From contig NZ_WACP01000009.1 in the NCBI RefSeq assembly GCF_008973665.1, positions 219,171 to 283,170 on the forward strand: a DNA stretch of 64,000 bases. The letters run 5' to 3'. Under the pieces are notes generated by a model, which worked only from the letters and a program-made list of their open reading frames with translations, searched no databases and was not told where the DNA came from. This stretch comes from Paenibacillus tengchongensis (GTDB lineage Bacteria > Bacillota > Bacilli > Paenibacillales > Paenibacillaceae). Below are positions 1-8,005 of the stretch, one piece after another. Positions within the stretch are counted from its first letter, which is position 1; each line of letters begins with the position of its first letter. Made by a program: the position numbers and the translations under genes.

Positions 1-1762
1 TGTAACCCTGCTGTGGTCGGACGACAACCATGGTAATCTGCGGCGTGTCCCTGCTGCAGGCGAGCGTTCCCGTCCGGGCGGTGCAGGCATCTATTACCAT
101 CTGGATTATGTCGGCGGACCGCGCTCCTATAAATGGCTGTGCACGGTTCCGCTTCCGAAAATCTGGGAGCAGATGCATAAAGCCTATACCTTCGGCGCCG
201 ACCGGATCTGGGTACTGAATGTCGGCGATTTAAAGCCAATGGAATTTCCGCTGGAGTATTTCCTGCGCCTCGCCTGGAACATCAACGCCTTTACTGCAGA
301 CAATATTAAAGAATACGCCGTGGAATGGAGCATACGGCAGTTCGGCGCGGCTTACGGCGAAGCGGCGGCCGATATCCTGCTCCGCTACACCAAATACAAT
401 GGGCGCCTGAAGCCGGAGCTGCTGAATGCTGTTTCCCAGTACAGTCTGCTCCACTACAATGAAGCTGAAACGGTAGTGTCCGATTTCAACGAAATCGCCG
501 GCGAGGCGGAGCGCCTATACCGGGAGATGCCGGAAGCCCCCCGGGATGCCTTCTATCAGCTCGTACTTTATCCGGCCAAGGCTTCGGCAACCGTGCTGGA
601 GCTGCACCTGCGGGCGGCGCGCAGCCTGCTGTACGCCAAGCAGGGCAGAGCCGCAGCCGACAGTGAAGCTGCGGCGGCAAGACGCCTGTTCGAAGCGGAT
701 GCAGAGCTGACTTATTATTACAACCATGTGCTAGCCGGCGGAAAATGGAATCATATGATGGATCAGACCCATATCGGGTATACCTATTGGAATCAGCCGC
801 CAGTTAATGAAATGCCGGAACTGGGGTCCAGCGACCTGCTTGAAGGGTCCGAGATGGGCATCGCCGTCGAAGGCTCCGAGCTAACGTGGCCGTCAGCGGA
901 CGGTATCCCTTGCCGCCTCCCCGAATTCAGTGTCTACGCCCGCGAGAAGCATTATATCGAAATCTTCAACAAACGCAGAGATCCGTTCGCTTACTCCGTG
1001 GAGAGCAGCGCACCTTGGATTTTGCTCTCTACGGCTGCAGGGGAAGTCACAGAACAAACCGTCGTCTGGGTGGAGATTGACTGGGCGCTGGCGCCGGTCG
1101 GCTACAGGGAAGAAGAAGTTGCGCTGCACGTGTCAGGGCCGGAAGGCGTGAGTGTCCCGATCACTGTTGTCCTCGACCATCCGGCCGCTCCGAAGCGCGA
1201 AGAGGTCAGCGGGCATATCGAGAGCGGCGGCTTCATCTCCATTGAAGCGGAGCATTACACCGCCAGGCATACGGCGCGCGGCGCGCAGTGGCAGGTAATT
1301 CCCGATTACGGGCGCACGCTGTCGGCTGTAGCCGTGTTCCCGCCTGATATACCGGCTGCGGATCATCCGGAACCGGCCGGTTCGCCGAGTCTGGAGTATA
1401 GGGTGTATCTGCGCCGGCCGGGCAAAGTCGTAGTCTCGCTGCTGCTCGCCCCTTCTTTGAATTTCGTGCCGGGCTCCGGCCTGCGTGCCGGCGTATCCTT
1501 TGACGGCGGACCGGTGACGATCGCAGCCGCGCTGCAGCCGGGCGAAGAGGTATCCACCGAAGCGGAGGACTGGGAGCACAGCGTCATTTATAATATCCGC
1601 ACGGCTTCGGCAATCTGCGAGCTGGCTGAAGCCGGCTATCACACCCTCCGGATCTGGATGGTCGATCCGATCGCCGTTCTGCAGAAGATCATTATCGACA
1701 CAGGCGGATTGCAGCCAAGCTATTTAGGCCCTCCGGAAAGCTATTATCGGCTTCCGGAATGA
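1..1762 (+). CDS. GH115 family glycoside hydrolase (xylan alpha-1,2-glucuronidase type), 3' part
   Basis: The gene enters from the left edge, and about 586 C-terminal codons are present in frame 2. The first visible residues include DDNHGNLRRVP, then YHLDYVGGPRSYKWLCTVP and FGADRIWVLNVGDLKP, which are hallmark segments of the GH115 catalytic barrel. These enzymes remove (4-O-methyl-)glucuronic acid from xylan. The helical region (about residues 80-250) and the C-terminal beta-rich domain with ISIEAEHYTAR are also present. The N-terminus, and hence any signal peptide, lies outside the window. The gene ends at a strong hairpin. Family assignment is confident; the exact substrate is inferred. 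Confidence 0.88.
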   Translation, partial: VTLLWSDDNHGNLRRVPAAGERSRPGGAGIYYHLDYVGGPRSYKWLCTVPLPKIWEQMHKAYTFGADRIWVLNVGDLKPMEFPLEYFLRLAWNINAFTADNIKEYAVEWSIRQFGAAYGEAAADILLRYTKYNGRLKPELLNAVSQYSLLHYNEAETVVSDFNEIAGEAERLYREMPEAPRDAFYQLVLYPAKASATVLELHLRAARSLLYAKQGRAAADSEAAAARRLFEADAELTYYYNHVLAGGKWNHMMDQTHIGYTYWNQPPVNEMPELGSSDLLEGSEMGIAVEGSELTWPSADGIPCRLPEFSVYAREKHYIEIFNKRRDPFAYSVESSAPWILLSTAAGEVTEQTVVWVEIDWALAPVGYREEEVALHVSGPEGVSVPITVVLDHPAAPKREEVSGHIESGGFISIEAEHYTARHTARGAQWQVIPDYGRTLSAVAVFPPDIPAADHPEPAGSPSLEYRVYLRRPGKVVVSLLLAPSLNFVPGSGLRAGVSFDGGPVTIAAALQPGEEVSTEAEDWEHSVIYNIRTASAICELAEAGYHTLRIWMVDPIAVLQKIIIDTGGLQPSYLGPPESYYRLPE

Positions 1763-1775
1763 AATATTTCCCGTT

Positions 1776-1805
1776 ACCGCCCGCCGTGTTGAACCGGCGG
1801 GCGGT
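1776..1805 (+). terminator. Rho-independent-like terminator after the GH115 gene
   Basis: A perfect 11-bp inverted repeat (ACCGCCCGCCG / CGGCGGGCGGT) with an 8-nt loop starts 14 nt after the GH115 stop codon. It is followed by the weakly T-rich ATTCGTTAC. The stem is strong, but the U-tract is short. Confidence 0.6.
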
Positions 1806-1867
1806 ATTCGTTACAATTTGAAGGAAGATGCATTCGATCAGAAACAATTCGGGGAGGCGAAGCCCAT

Positions 1868-2536
1868 ATGTGCGGCAGATATACGATAACTGTAACCATG
1901 GATGAACTCATGCTGCGTTATTTGACCAGCGAAGCGGCGCTCGTCCATTATGCACCCATGTACAACGCAGCGCCGATGCAGATGGTACCGGCCGTGATTC
2001 ACGACGGCATGCATAACAAGCTCGGCCAACTGCGCTGGGGCCTTGTCCCCTCCTGGGCGAAGGACGCGCGGATCGGCAGCAAAATGATCAACGCCCGCGC
2101 TGAAACGCTCCTGGAAAAGGCTTCATTCCGCAAGCTCGTCGTCTCGCGGCGCTGCATTATTCCTGTAGACAGCTTCTACGAGTGGAAGTCCTCAGGCAGC
2201 AGCAAGCAACCGATGCGGATTATGCTGCGGGATGAGAGCATCTTTTCACTGGCCGGACTCTATGATATTTGGGTCGACACCGACGGGAACAAGCTTGGCA
2301 CCTGTACGATTATCACTACCGAGCCCAACCATTTAATGGCTGAAATCCATGACCGCATGCCGGTCATCCTCCCCCGGGAAGCGGAGGCCGAGTGGCTGGA
2401 CCGCGGCAACCGCGATGTCCCGGCACTGATGGATTTGCTGCGGCCTTTTGACGCCGGGCTTATGCGCGCATATCCGGTCTCGCCCGAGGTCGGCAATGTA
2501 CGCAATAATTACAAGGAACTCATCAAGGAAGCGTAA
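1868..2536 (+). CDS. SRAP family protein (abasic-site peptidase, YedK/HMCES-like)
   Basis: 222 aa. It begins MCGRYT, so Cys2, exposed after methionine removal, can form the thiazolidine crosslink to abasic sites in single-stranded DNA. Other SRAP signatures are visible: YNAAPMQMVPAV, WGLVPSWAKD, INARAETL, RRCIIPVDSFYEWK (with the conserved Glu) and IHDRMPVIL. The full family length is present. The start follows a GGGGAGG ribosome site. The gene stands alone between the GH115 terminator and the unknown paralogue pair. In the family the role is to shield abasic sites, often linked to the SOS response; no LexA box was sought in detail here. Confidence 0.93.
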   Translation: MCGRYTITVTMDELMLRYLTSEAALVHYAPMYNAAPMQMVPAVIHDGMHNKLGQLRWGLVPSWAKDARIGSKMINARAETLLEKASFRKLVVSRRCIIPVDSFYEWKSSGSSKQPMRIMLRDESIFSLAGLYDIWVDTDGNKLGTCTIITTEPNHLMAEIHDRMPVILPREAEAEWLDRGNRDVPALMDLLRPFDAGLMRAYPVSPEVGNVRNNYKELIKEA

Positions 2537-2741
2537 CAGGGACAAGCCTGTCCGGGCTCTTCCTACCCGCAAGGCGCTTCAGAGACTTGCTTTCCAGGCC
2601 GTCCCAGCCCCCGGCACTCCCCTCCTCTCTTTCCTTTCGCCAAATTTCTCATTTTCTGCTAGCCATCAGCAGCAATCCAAACACTCTATTAACCTTAATC
2701 ATAGATTGCACTATGTTCTATGAAAGGTTAGGTGAGGACAA

Positions 2742-3191
2742 GTGGCAATTCAATTCCTGGATATGCGGATTGCGCAGACCAGCACCAGTGATTTACCGGG
2801 CTTGCCGCTGGCAGCCGGGGCCGCGCCTTATACTTTTGGCGATATCGGTCTTCAGACCGTTCAGGCCGCTCCCGGAAACACCGGTCTTGTCCGCGTAACG
2901 CTGAACGCCTTCGTGCGGATGGCCGTAGGGCCCTCCACCGGTATGGGAACAGACGATGTCATCCTTTCCATTTACCGCAACGGCACATTGATCTTTGCCA
3001 GCAGCTATCCCGGAGATTTAACCGCTGCCGGAACCGCGTACGAGCTTGCAGGCGTCACGGCCGTCGACTATCCGCCTGCAGCCGCTGTTCTGGGAGGGCA
3101 AATACAGTACACGGCTGTACTCACGACCTTCCGAAACGTTACGCTGGGCGCCAGGTCCTTCAGCGGCTTTGCTGTTGCGGGCACGAATTAA
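2742..3191 (+). CDS. Unknown protein, first of two tandem paralogues
   Basis: 149 aa, GTG start after AGGTGAGG. I do not recognise the family. The protein starts AIQFLDMR and has no signal peptide or membrane segment. It is rich in Ala, Gly, Val and Thr, and alternating hydrophobic stretches (LVRVTLNAFVRMAV, DDVILSIYRNGTLIF, IQYTAVLTTFRNVTLG) suggest a beta-sandwich. It ends RSFSGFAVAGTN. The next gene shares its layout almost throughout (FLDMR, FG-IGLQT, APGN--LVRVTL, IYRN--LIF, YPGD, TAVDYPPAA, GQIQYTAV, LGARSFSG). A C1q/TNF-like or spore-surface beta fold is a guess only. Confidence 0.75.
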   Translation: MAIQFLDMRIAQTSTSDLPGLPLAAGAAPYTFGDIGLQTVQAAPGNTGLVRVTLNAFVRMAVGPSTGMGTDDVILSIYRNGTLIFASSYPGDLTAAGTAYELAGVTAVDYPPAAAVLGGQIQYTAVLTTFRNVTLGARSFSGFAVAGTN

Positions 3192-3227
3192 TATGCCGTA
3201 TTGCGGCTTGCAGAAAGGGAGATCGGA

Positions 3228-3662
3228 ATGAGCATTCAATTCCTCGATATGCGAATGTCACAAGACAGCACCATGGATACCCCGCCAGTCAGCCTGGCGA
3301 GGAACGGTTATGTCTTCGGTAACATCGGACTTCAGACGGCGGGCCTTGCGCCCGGCAACGCCGCGTTGGTCAGAGTTACCCTTAGTGCTTATGTACGCCT
3401 GACCGTCTATCCCAGCGTGATTGTAAGCAATGATATTACCTTCGGAATCTACCGCAACAACTCACTGATCTTCTCTACGGTATATCCCGGAGATATTACA
3501 GAACTGAACAACATATACAAACTGGTGAACATTACAGCCGTCGATTATCCGCCTGCGGCGGATGTTTTGGCCGGCCAAATTCAATATACCGCTGTCGTAT
3601 CGGCGATCCGTAATGCAGACCTTGGAGCCCGCAGCTTCAGCGGTATAGCAGTGGCAGGATAA
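3228..3662 (+). CDS. Unknown protein, second of two tandem paralogues
   Basis: 144 aa, starting MSIQFLDMRMSQDS. The ATG at 3228 is chosen over an upstream in-frame TTG at 3201 because it sits behind AAAGGGAGATCGGA and aligns with the start of the paralogue. It shares the motif order of the preceding gene (FLDMR, FGNIGLQT, APGN, VRVTL, YPGDI, TAVDYPPAADVL, GQIQYTAV, LGARSFSG). The two genes lie 36 bp apart and are probably co-transcribed. The pair look like a local duplication of a small beta-rich cytoplasmic or structural protein. No function can be assigned from the sequence. Confidence 0.78.
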   Translation: MSIQFLDMRMSQDSTMDTPPVSLARNGYVFGNIGLQTAGLAPGNAALVRVTLSAYVRLTVYPSVIVSNDITFGIYRNNSLIFSTVYPGDITELNNIYKLVNITAVDYPPAADVLAGQIQYTAVVSAIRNADLGARSFSGIAVAG

Positions 3663-3679
3663 TCATATATTTATCTTAC

Positions 3680-3718
3680 AGCTCCCGTATCGGCGTTATA
3701 GCCAAGGGAGCTTTCTTT
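3680..3718 (+). terminator. Terminator after the tandem paralogues
   Basis: AGCTCCC (3680-3686) pairs with GGGAGCT (3706-3712), and TTCTTTAA follows. It lies 18 bp past the stop of the second paralogue. Confidence 0.6.
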
Positions 3719-3857
3719 AAGAAAGTAATTAAAGATAACAACCATATAAATACATTTATATAACTTAATGAAACCGTTACAACCAATGTCCTATTAAAAG
3801 TTAAGTGTTTACATATTCAACCGTCAAAAAACAGCCCCAAAAAAGAATAATTATATA

Positions 3858-3886
3858 TTGACGTAATATTTATTCACATGTATCAT
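3858..3886 (+). promoter_or_regulatory. Sigma-A promoter of the ABC importer operon
   Basis: TTGACG (3858-3863), an exact 17-bp spacer and TATCAT (3881-3886) fit the sigma-A consensus closely. Transcription would start near 3893. This is the only strong promoter seen between the paralogue terminator and the binding-protein gene. Confidence 0.65.
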
Positions 3887-4094
3887 AAACCATAATTTAA
3901 ACGTACAGGATGAGCTTACCAATCCGGGGCTGGAGTTTTGCCGTGAATTGACCTTCGGTCATTTGGCTGCCTGAACTGGAAGCCGAACTCTTCTTGTATT
4001 TAAAGACACTATTATCATAGCCGCTGAGGATACAGAGGAGGTCGAACCAAGCTTACAAAGTTATAACAGCATGTGGAACATTCAGATTGGATAA
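3867..4094 (+). pseudogene. Possible decayed reading frame in the operon leader
   Basis: Reading from 3867, 75 codons are open except for one TGA at 3972-3974, ending in TAA at 4092-4094. The translated pieces look protein-like (DELTNPGLEFCRELTFGHLAA, stop, GSRTLLVFKDTIIIAAED, then VEPSLQSYNSMWNIQIG). There is no start codon with a ribosome site. It could be a gene remnant or chance openness within a structured leader. I do not recognise a family. Confidence 0.25.
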
Positions 4095-4171
4095 CCTCTT
4101 AGATTAACACCTCCAAGCCCAATCTCCGGCAGTACTCATTTTCCTAATCGTAAAAAGGAGGAGTAACAGGA

Positions 4172-5911
4172 ATGGCGAAAAAGAGAAATTGGTGGTCCAT
4201 CTTACTTATCGTTTCATTAATCGGAATCTTATTTACAGGCTGCAGCACCAACAACACCGCAAATACCCCTAACGCTACGGCGGAAAGCACTGAAGCTCCC
4301 ACCGCCAGCGAGGCTCCGGCAAGCGCTGAACCGGCCGCAGACGGCCCGGTTGACGGTGGCACGATCGTCTTCAGTACCTTCTCCGATATCGTCAATCTTA
4401 ATCCTCTCCTGATTGGTGACACCAGCTCGGGCGATGTTGCCCAATTTGTTTTTGCCAGCTTGTATGACCTTGACCGCTCCGGCAATGTAGTTGCTGAGCC
4501 TTGGTCCCTGGCAGCCGATTTACCGGAAATTTCCGAGGACGGCCTTACTTATACCGTTAAATTGAAAAATAACATCAAGTGGACCGACGGCGAAGCCATT
4601 ACGGCCGACGATGTTGTCTATACCATACAAACTGCCATCAACCCGGAAACGGGCTCCCCGCTGATCAGCCAATACGACAAGGTCCAAACGGTCGAGAAAG
4701 TGGATGACCAGACTGTCAAGTTCACGCTGAAGCAGGTATATGCACCGTTCCTGTATTCCCTTTACCAGGCTATCGTGCCTGAGCATGTACTGAAGGATGT
4801 TGCCCCGGCTGAAATCGCGAAGAGCGGTTTCGGAACAGACCCGGCCAAGACGGTAACCAGCGGTCCTTGGAAATGGACGGAATGGAAGCAGGGCGAAGGC
4901 CAGACCCTGGATGCGGACCCGAACTACTGGGGCGAAGTGAAGCCACATATCGCCCAAATCGTCTACAAAATCTACGCCGACCAGAACACCGAGGTTCAGG
5001 CCCTGCTTAAGGGTGACGTAGATTTTGTCAGTGCAATTCCGGTAACACAGGTTGAAGCTGTCAAAGCCAATGACTCCATCTCCGTTATCGACAAACCGGG
5101 ACCTCTCTATGAGTACCTGGGCTTCAACTTCGATCCCAAGAACTTTGAAGGCAACTTCGGTTTGTTCGAAGGCCAGAAGACCCGTCAGGCCATTGCCCAT
5201 GCCTTGAACCGTCAAGGGATGGTCGACAACATTCTTAAAGGTGTCGGCGCCCTGATGAACGCGCCTTTCCTGCCTGATACCTGGGCAGATCCCGGTGAAG
5301 CCGCCGTTAACTACGACTACAATGTGGAAACCGCCAAGAAGCTGCTGGCCGAAGACGGCTGGGTAGCCGGCACGGACAACATTCTGGCCAAAGACGGCCA
5401 CCGCTTCTCCTTTGAGCTGCAGTACAATGCCGGGAACAGCCGCCGCGAGCAGGTAGCTGCAGTCATCCAGCAGAACCTGAAGGAAGTCGGCATCGAAGTT
5501 ACGCCGAAGGCGATTGACTTCGCCGCCTGGATTGAGAACAACGTGAACCCGGGTAAATACCAGGCGATCCTGTTGTCCTGGTCGCTCAATAACCCGGACC
5601 CAGACGCTGAAAGCATTTACTCCTCCAAGTACTTCCCGCCTGCCGGACAAAACACCGGCTGGTATAAGAACGAGAAGCTTGACCAGCTTTGGATTGACGG
5701 ATATTCCACAGTCAATCAAGAAGAACGCAAGGCTGTATACAAGGAACTGGGCAAGGAAATATCCACTGACCTGCCATATATCTTCATGTACCAGTACGGA
5801 ACAGCCATCGGCACCGGTCCTAGAGTGCAGTGGGCGGAGGAGGATGCTCCGGAACCATCGCTCGGCTACGGCCAGTTCTTCCACGCTATTAAATGGTGGG
5901 TAACAGACTAG
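4172..5911 (+). CDS. Peptide/oligosaccharide ABC importer, substrate-binding lipoprotein (SBP family 5)
   Basis: 579 aa, ATG behind AAAAAGGAGGAG. A lipoprotein signal peptide ends in the lipobox LFTGC (about residues 22-26), followed by a Ser/Thr/Ala/Pro linker, so the protein is anchored to the outer face of the membrane. The rest is a typical family 5 binding protein (DppA/OppA type), with YTVKLKNNIKWTDGE, ITADDVVYTI, the FNFDPKN region and YNAGNSRREQVAAVIQQNL near the C-terminus. It captures substrate for the permeases downstream. The ligand may be a peptide, but family 5 proteins also bind oligosaccharides or metal chelates, and nearby glycosidases leave that open. Confidence 0.92.
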   Translation: MAKKRNWWSILLIVSLIGILFTGCSTNNTANTPNATAESTEAPTASEAPASAEPAADGPVDGGTIVFSTFSDIVNLNPLLIGDTSSGDVAQFVFASLYDLDRSGNVVAEPWSLAADLPEISEDGLTYTVKLKNNIKWTDGEAITADDVVYTIQTAINPETGSPLISQYDKVQTVEKVDDQTVKFTLKQVYAPFLYSLYQAIVPEHVLKDVAPAEIAKSGFGTDPAKTVTSGPWKWTEWKQGEGQTLDADPNYWGEVKPHIAQIVYKIYADQNTEVQALLKGDVDFVSAIPVTQVEAVKANDSISVIDKPGPLYEYLGFNFDPKNFEGNFGLFEGQKTRQAIAHALNRQGMVDNILKGVGALMNAPFLPDTWADPGEAAVNYDYNVETAKKLLAEDGWVAGTDNILAKDGHRFSFELQYNAGNSRREQVAAVIQQNLKEVGIEVTPKAIDFAAWIENNVNPGKYQAILLSWSLNNPDPDAESIYSSKYFPPAGQNTGWYKNEKLDQLWIDGYSTVNQEERKAVYKELGKEISTDLPYIFMYQYGTAIGTGPRVQWAEEDAPEPSLGYGQFFHAIKWWVTD

Positions 5912-5943
5912 GCTATACGGATTCAGGAAAATGAAATTGCGGA

Positions 5944-5978
5944 GGAGAAAGAGTTTCTCTTTCTCCTTCTCCTTTTAT
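5944..5978 (+). terminator. Intercistronic hairpin between binding protein and permease
   Basis: A perfect 10-bp stem, GGAGAAAGAG / CTCTTTCTCC (5944-5966), with a 3-nt loop is followed by TTCTCCTTTTATTT. In this position it probably ends part of the transcripts or protects the 3' end, so that the binding protein is made in excess over the membrane components. Confidence 0.6.
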
Positions 5979-6026
5979 TTCCAGAGGGGATTCTTATCCC
6001 CCTTTTAATTTCTAGGAGGAGCATCC

Positions 6027-6998
6027 ATGACAGAATATCTGATCCGTCGAATTATGCAGTCTGTACTGGTCATTTTTTTGATCACCATCGTTACCTTTAT
6101 TCTGATCCACGCCGCTCCCGGGGGCCCTACACAGATCATGCTTTCACCGGGGCTTACGCCTGAGGTCATGGAACAGCAGGCTAAGAACCTCGGGCTCGAC
6201 AAGCCGTTGCCTGTGCAATATTTTCACTGGGTCAGCGGTCTGCTGCAGGGGGATCTCGGGTATACATTTAAAAATCATCTTCCGATCGGCGAGCTGCTGT
6301 GGCCCAGAATCGCCAACACACTCATACTGATGGGCTCGGCCTGGGTGGTCTCTATCCTGATTGCCATTCCCTGGGGGATCTATAACAGCACCAAGGTGTA
6401 CGGGCTCTCGGATCAGACGGCTTCCTTTATTTCATATCTAGGCTTTGCCATGCCCACCTTCTGGTTTGGTATCCTGCTCCAGCAGTATTTCTCTCTCAAG
6501 CTGGACTGGTTTCCGCTCTCCGACATGCATTCCAGAGGCCGCGAGGGTGATCTCGGCGATTTATTTATGCATCTGGTGCTGCCTGTTACGGTATTATCGC
6601 TCGGCTTCCTGGCTTCTTATATGAAATACGCACGGGCTAGTATGCTGGAAGTGCTGGATCAGGACTATATCCGCACCGCACGCGCCAAGGGAGTCGTGGA
6701 ACGCAAGGTGATCTTCCGCCATGCGCTGCGCAATGCCCTGATTCCCATCATTACGCTTCTCGGGATGGATCTGCCAATTCTTGTCGGCGGCGCGGTGCTG
6801 ACCGAAAACGTATTCAACTGGCCCGGCATGGGCCGCTGGTACGTCGATATGGCCATCTCCCGCGAATATTCAGTTCTGATGGCGATTACGATCGTCATCT
6901 CGGTTATGGTTGTCATTGGCAACTTGCTGGCCGATATTCTCTACTCTATCGTCGATCCCCGCGTGAAGCTGGGCAAGCAAGGGGGTAAAGCAGCATGA
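6027..6998 (+). CDS. ABC importer permease, DppB/OppB type
   Basis: 323 aa, ATG after TAGGAGGAG. An integral membrane subunit of the importer. It has the N-terminal TM helix ending LIHAAPGGP, the family motif GLDKPLPVQYFHWV, and the cytoplasmic EAA loop YIRTARAKGV--RKVIFRHALRNA (about residues 213-240) that contacts the ATPases. The C-terminal helices carry FNWPGMGRWYV. Normal family length. It overlaps the next permease by 4 bp (ATGA), so the two are translationally coupled. It forms the channel as a heterodimer with the next gene product. Confidence 0.93.
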   Translation: MTEYLIRRIMQSVLVIFLITIVTFILIHAAPGGPTQIMLSPGLTPEVMEQQAKNLGLDKPLPVQYFHWVSGLLQGDLGYTFKNHLPIGELLWPRIANTLILMGSAWVVSILIAIPWGIYNSTKVYGLSDQTASFISYLGFAMPTFWFGILLQQYFSLKLDWFPLSDMHSRGREGDLGDLFMHLVLPVTVLSLGFLASYMKYARASMLEVLDQDYIRTARAKGVVERKVIFRHALRNALIPIITLLGMDLPILVGGAVLTENVFNWPGMGRWYVDMAISREYSVLMAITIVISVMVVIGNLLADILYSIVDPRVKLGKQGGKAA

Positions 6999-8005
6999 GT
7001 ATCGATAAAACCGAACTTTCCGGAGTCCTGTCCGGCCATAGCCCCGGCCCGTCTCCGCTTGATCCGAAGCCCCTAACGCCGGCAGAAGCTGTTGGCAAAC
7101 GTCCGCCCGGACCCTGGATCATGCTGTGGAAGAAGTTTTCCCGTAACCCGTTTGCCATGGGCGGACTGGCGGTGCTGCTCTTTTTTATCGTCATTGCCGC
7201 TATCGCTCCTCTGCTGACTCCCTATGATCCGGCGGCAATCGATTTGATGAACGCCAATCTGGGTCCAGGTGCAGCCGGACACTTGCTGGGGACAGACGAA
7301 CTCGGCCGCGATATTTTTACCCGTCTGCTGTACAGTGCACGTATTTCCTTGCTTATCGGATTCTCGGTTGCGCTCGTCTCCGTGCTTGTCGGATCGGTAA
7401 TCGGAGCTGTTTCCGGCTATTTTGGCGGCTGGGTAGATACTGTATTTATGCGGATTGTCGATGTCATGAATTCCGTACCCACCCTATTCCTGAACATTCT
7501 CGTGATGGCGATCTTCGGAACGCAGATCAAGTATATGATTATGATTCTGGCGCTGACCAGCTGGATGAGCATTGCCCGGCTGGTGCGCGGAAACTTTCTG
7601 CAGCTGCGTGAAATGCAGTATGTCGAAGCCGCCAAAGCGATCGGCGTGTCAAACTGGGATATTATCTTCCGGCATTTGCTGCGCAATTCGAGCTTTCCGA
7701 TTATTGTCAATGCCACCCTTATGGTGGGCAGCGCGATCTTAAGCGAATCGGCGTTGTCCTATCTGGGCCTCGGCATCCAGGCACCGGCCACAAGCTGGGG
7801 ACTGATGCTCAGTAACGCCCAGGAATTTATGCTCATTGATCCCAGACAGGCCCTGTATCCAGGCCTGTGCATTCTTATTGTAGTGCTGGCCGTCAACTTT
7901 ATCGGCGATGGCATACGGGATGCCCTTGATCCCAGACAGCAAGTCATCCAATCCCGGAGGAGGCTCGACAAATGGCGGAAAACCTACTCGAAATCCGAAA
8001 ACTGA
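6995..8005 (+). CDS. ABC importer permease, DppC/OppC type
   Basis: 336 aa. A proline-rich cytoplasmic N-terminus precedes the typical WKKFSRNPFAMGGLAVLL helix and the APLLTPYDP motif. LGTDELGRDIFTRLLYSARISL marks the DppC/OppC family (residues about 95-117). The EAA loop reads YVEAAKAIGVSNWDIIFRHLL, and SALSYLGLGIQAPATSWG closes the core. The start overlaps the upstream permease by 4 bp. The end runs 34 bp into the ATPase gene, whose AGGAGG ribosome site lies inside this gene. It is the second half of the membrane channel. Confidence 0.93.
   Translation: MSIDKTELSGVLSGHSPGPSPLDPKPLTPAEAVGKRPPGPWIMLWKKFSRNPFAMGGLAVLLFFIVIAAIAPLLTPYDPAAIDLMNANLGPGAAGHLLGTDELGRDIFTRLLYSARISLLIGFSVALVSVLVGSVIGAVSGYFGGWVDTVFMRIVDVMNSVPTLFLNILVMAIFGTQIKYMIMILALTSWMSIARLVRGNFLQLREMQYVEAAKAIGVSNWDIIFRHLLRNSSFPIIVNATLMVGSAILSESALSYLGLGIQAPATSWGLMLSNAQEFMLIDPRQALYPGLCILIVVLAVNFIGDGIRDALDPRQQVIQSRRRLDKWRKTYSKSEN

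Larger units (their letters stand above)
3719..4171 (+). other. AT-rich intergenic region and long 5' leader of the ABC importer operon
   Basis: No intact gene is seen here. The first 140 bp are AT-rich and lead into a good sigma-A promoter (3858-3886). About 280 nt of transcribed leader then precede the importer operon. Within the leader, frame 3867-4094 stays open apart from one internal TGA, which may be a decayed coding sequence (separate entry). No known riboswitch class was recognised. Confidence 0.5.

Noticed and set aside
4520..5884. A 454-codon frame opposite the binding-protein gene
   Set aside because: Antisense to a clear family 5 binding protein; it shows no motif of its own.
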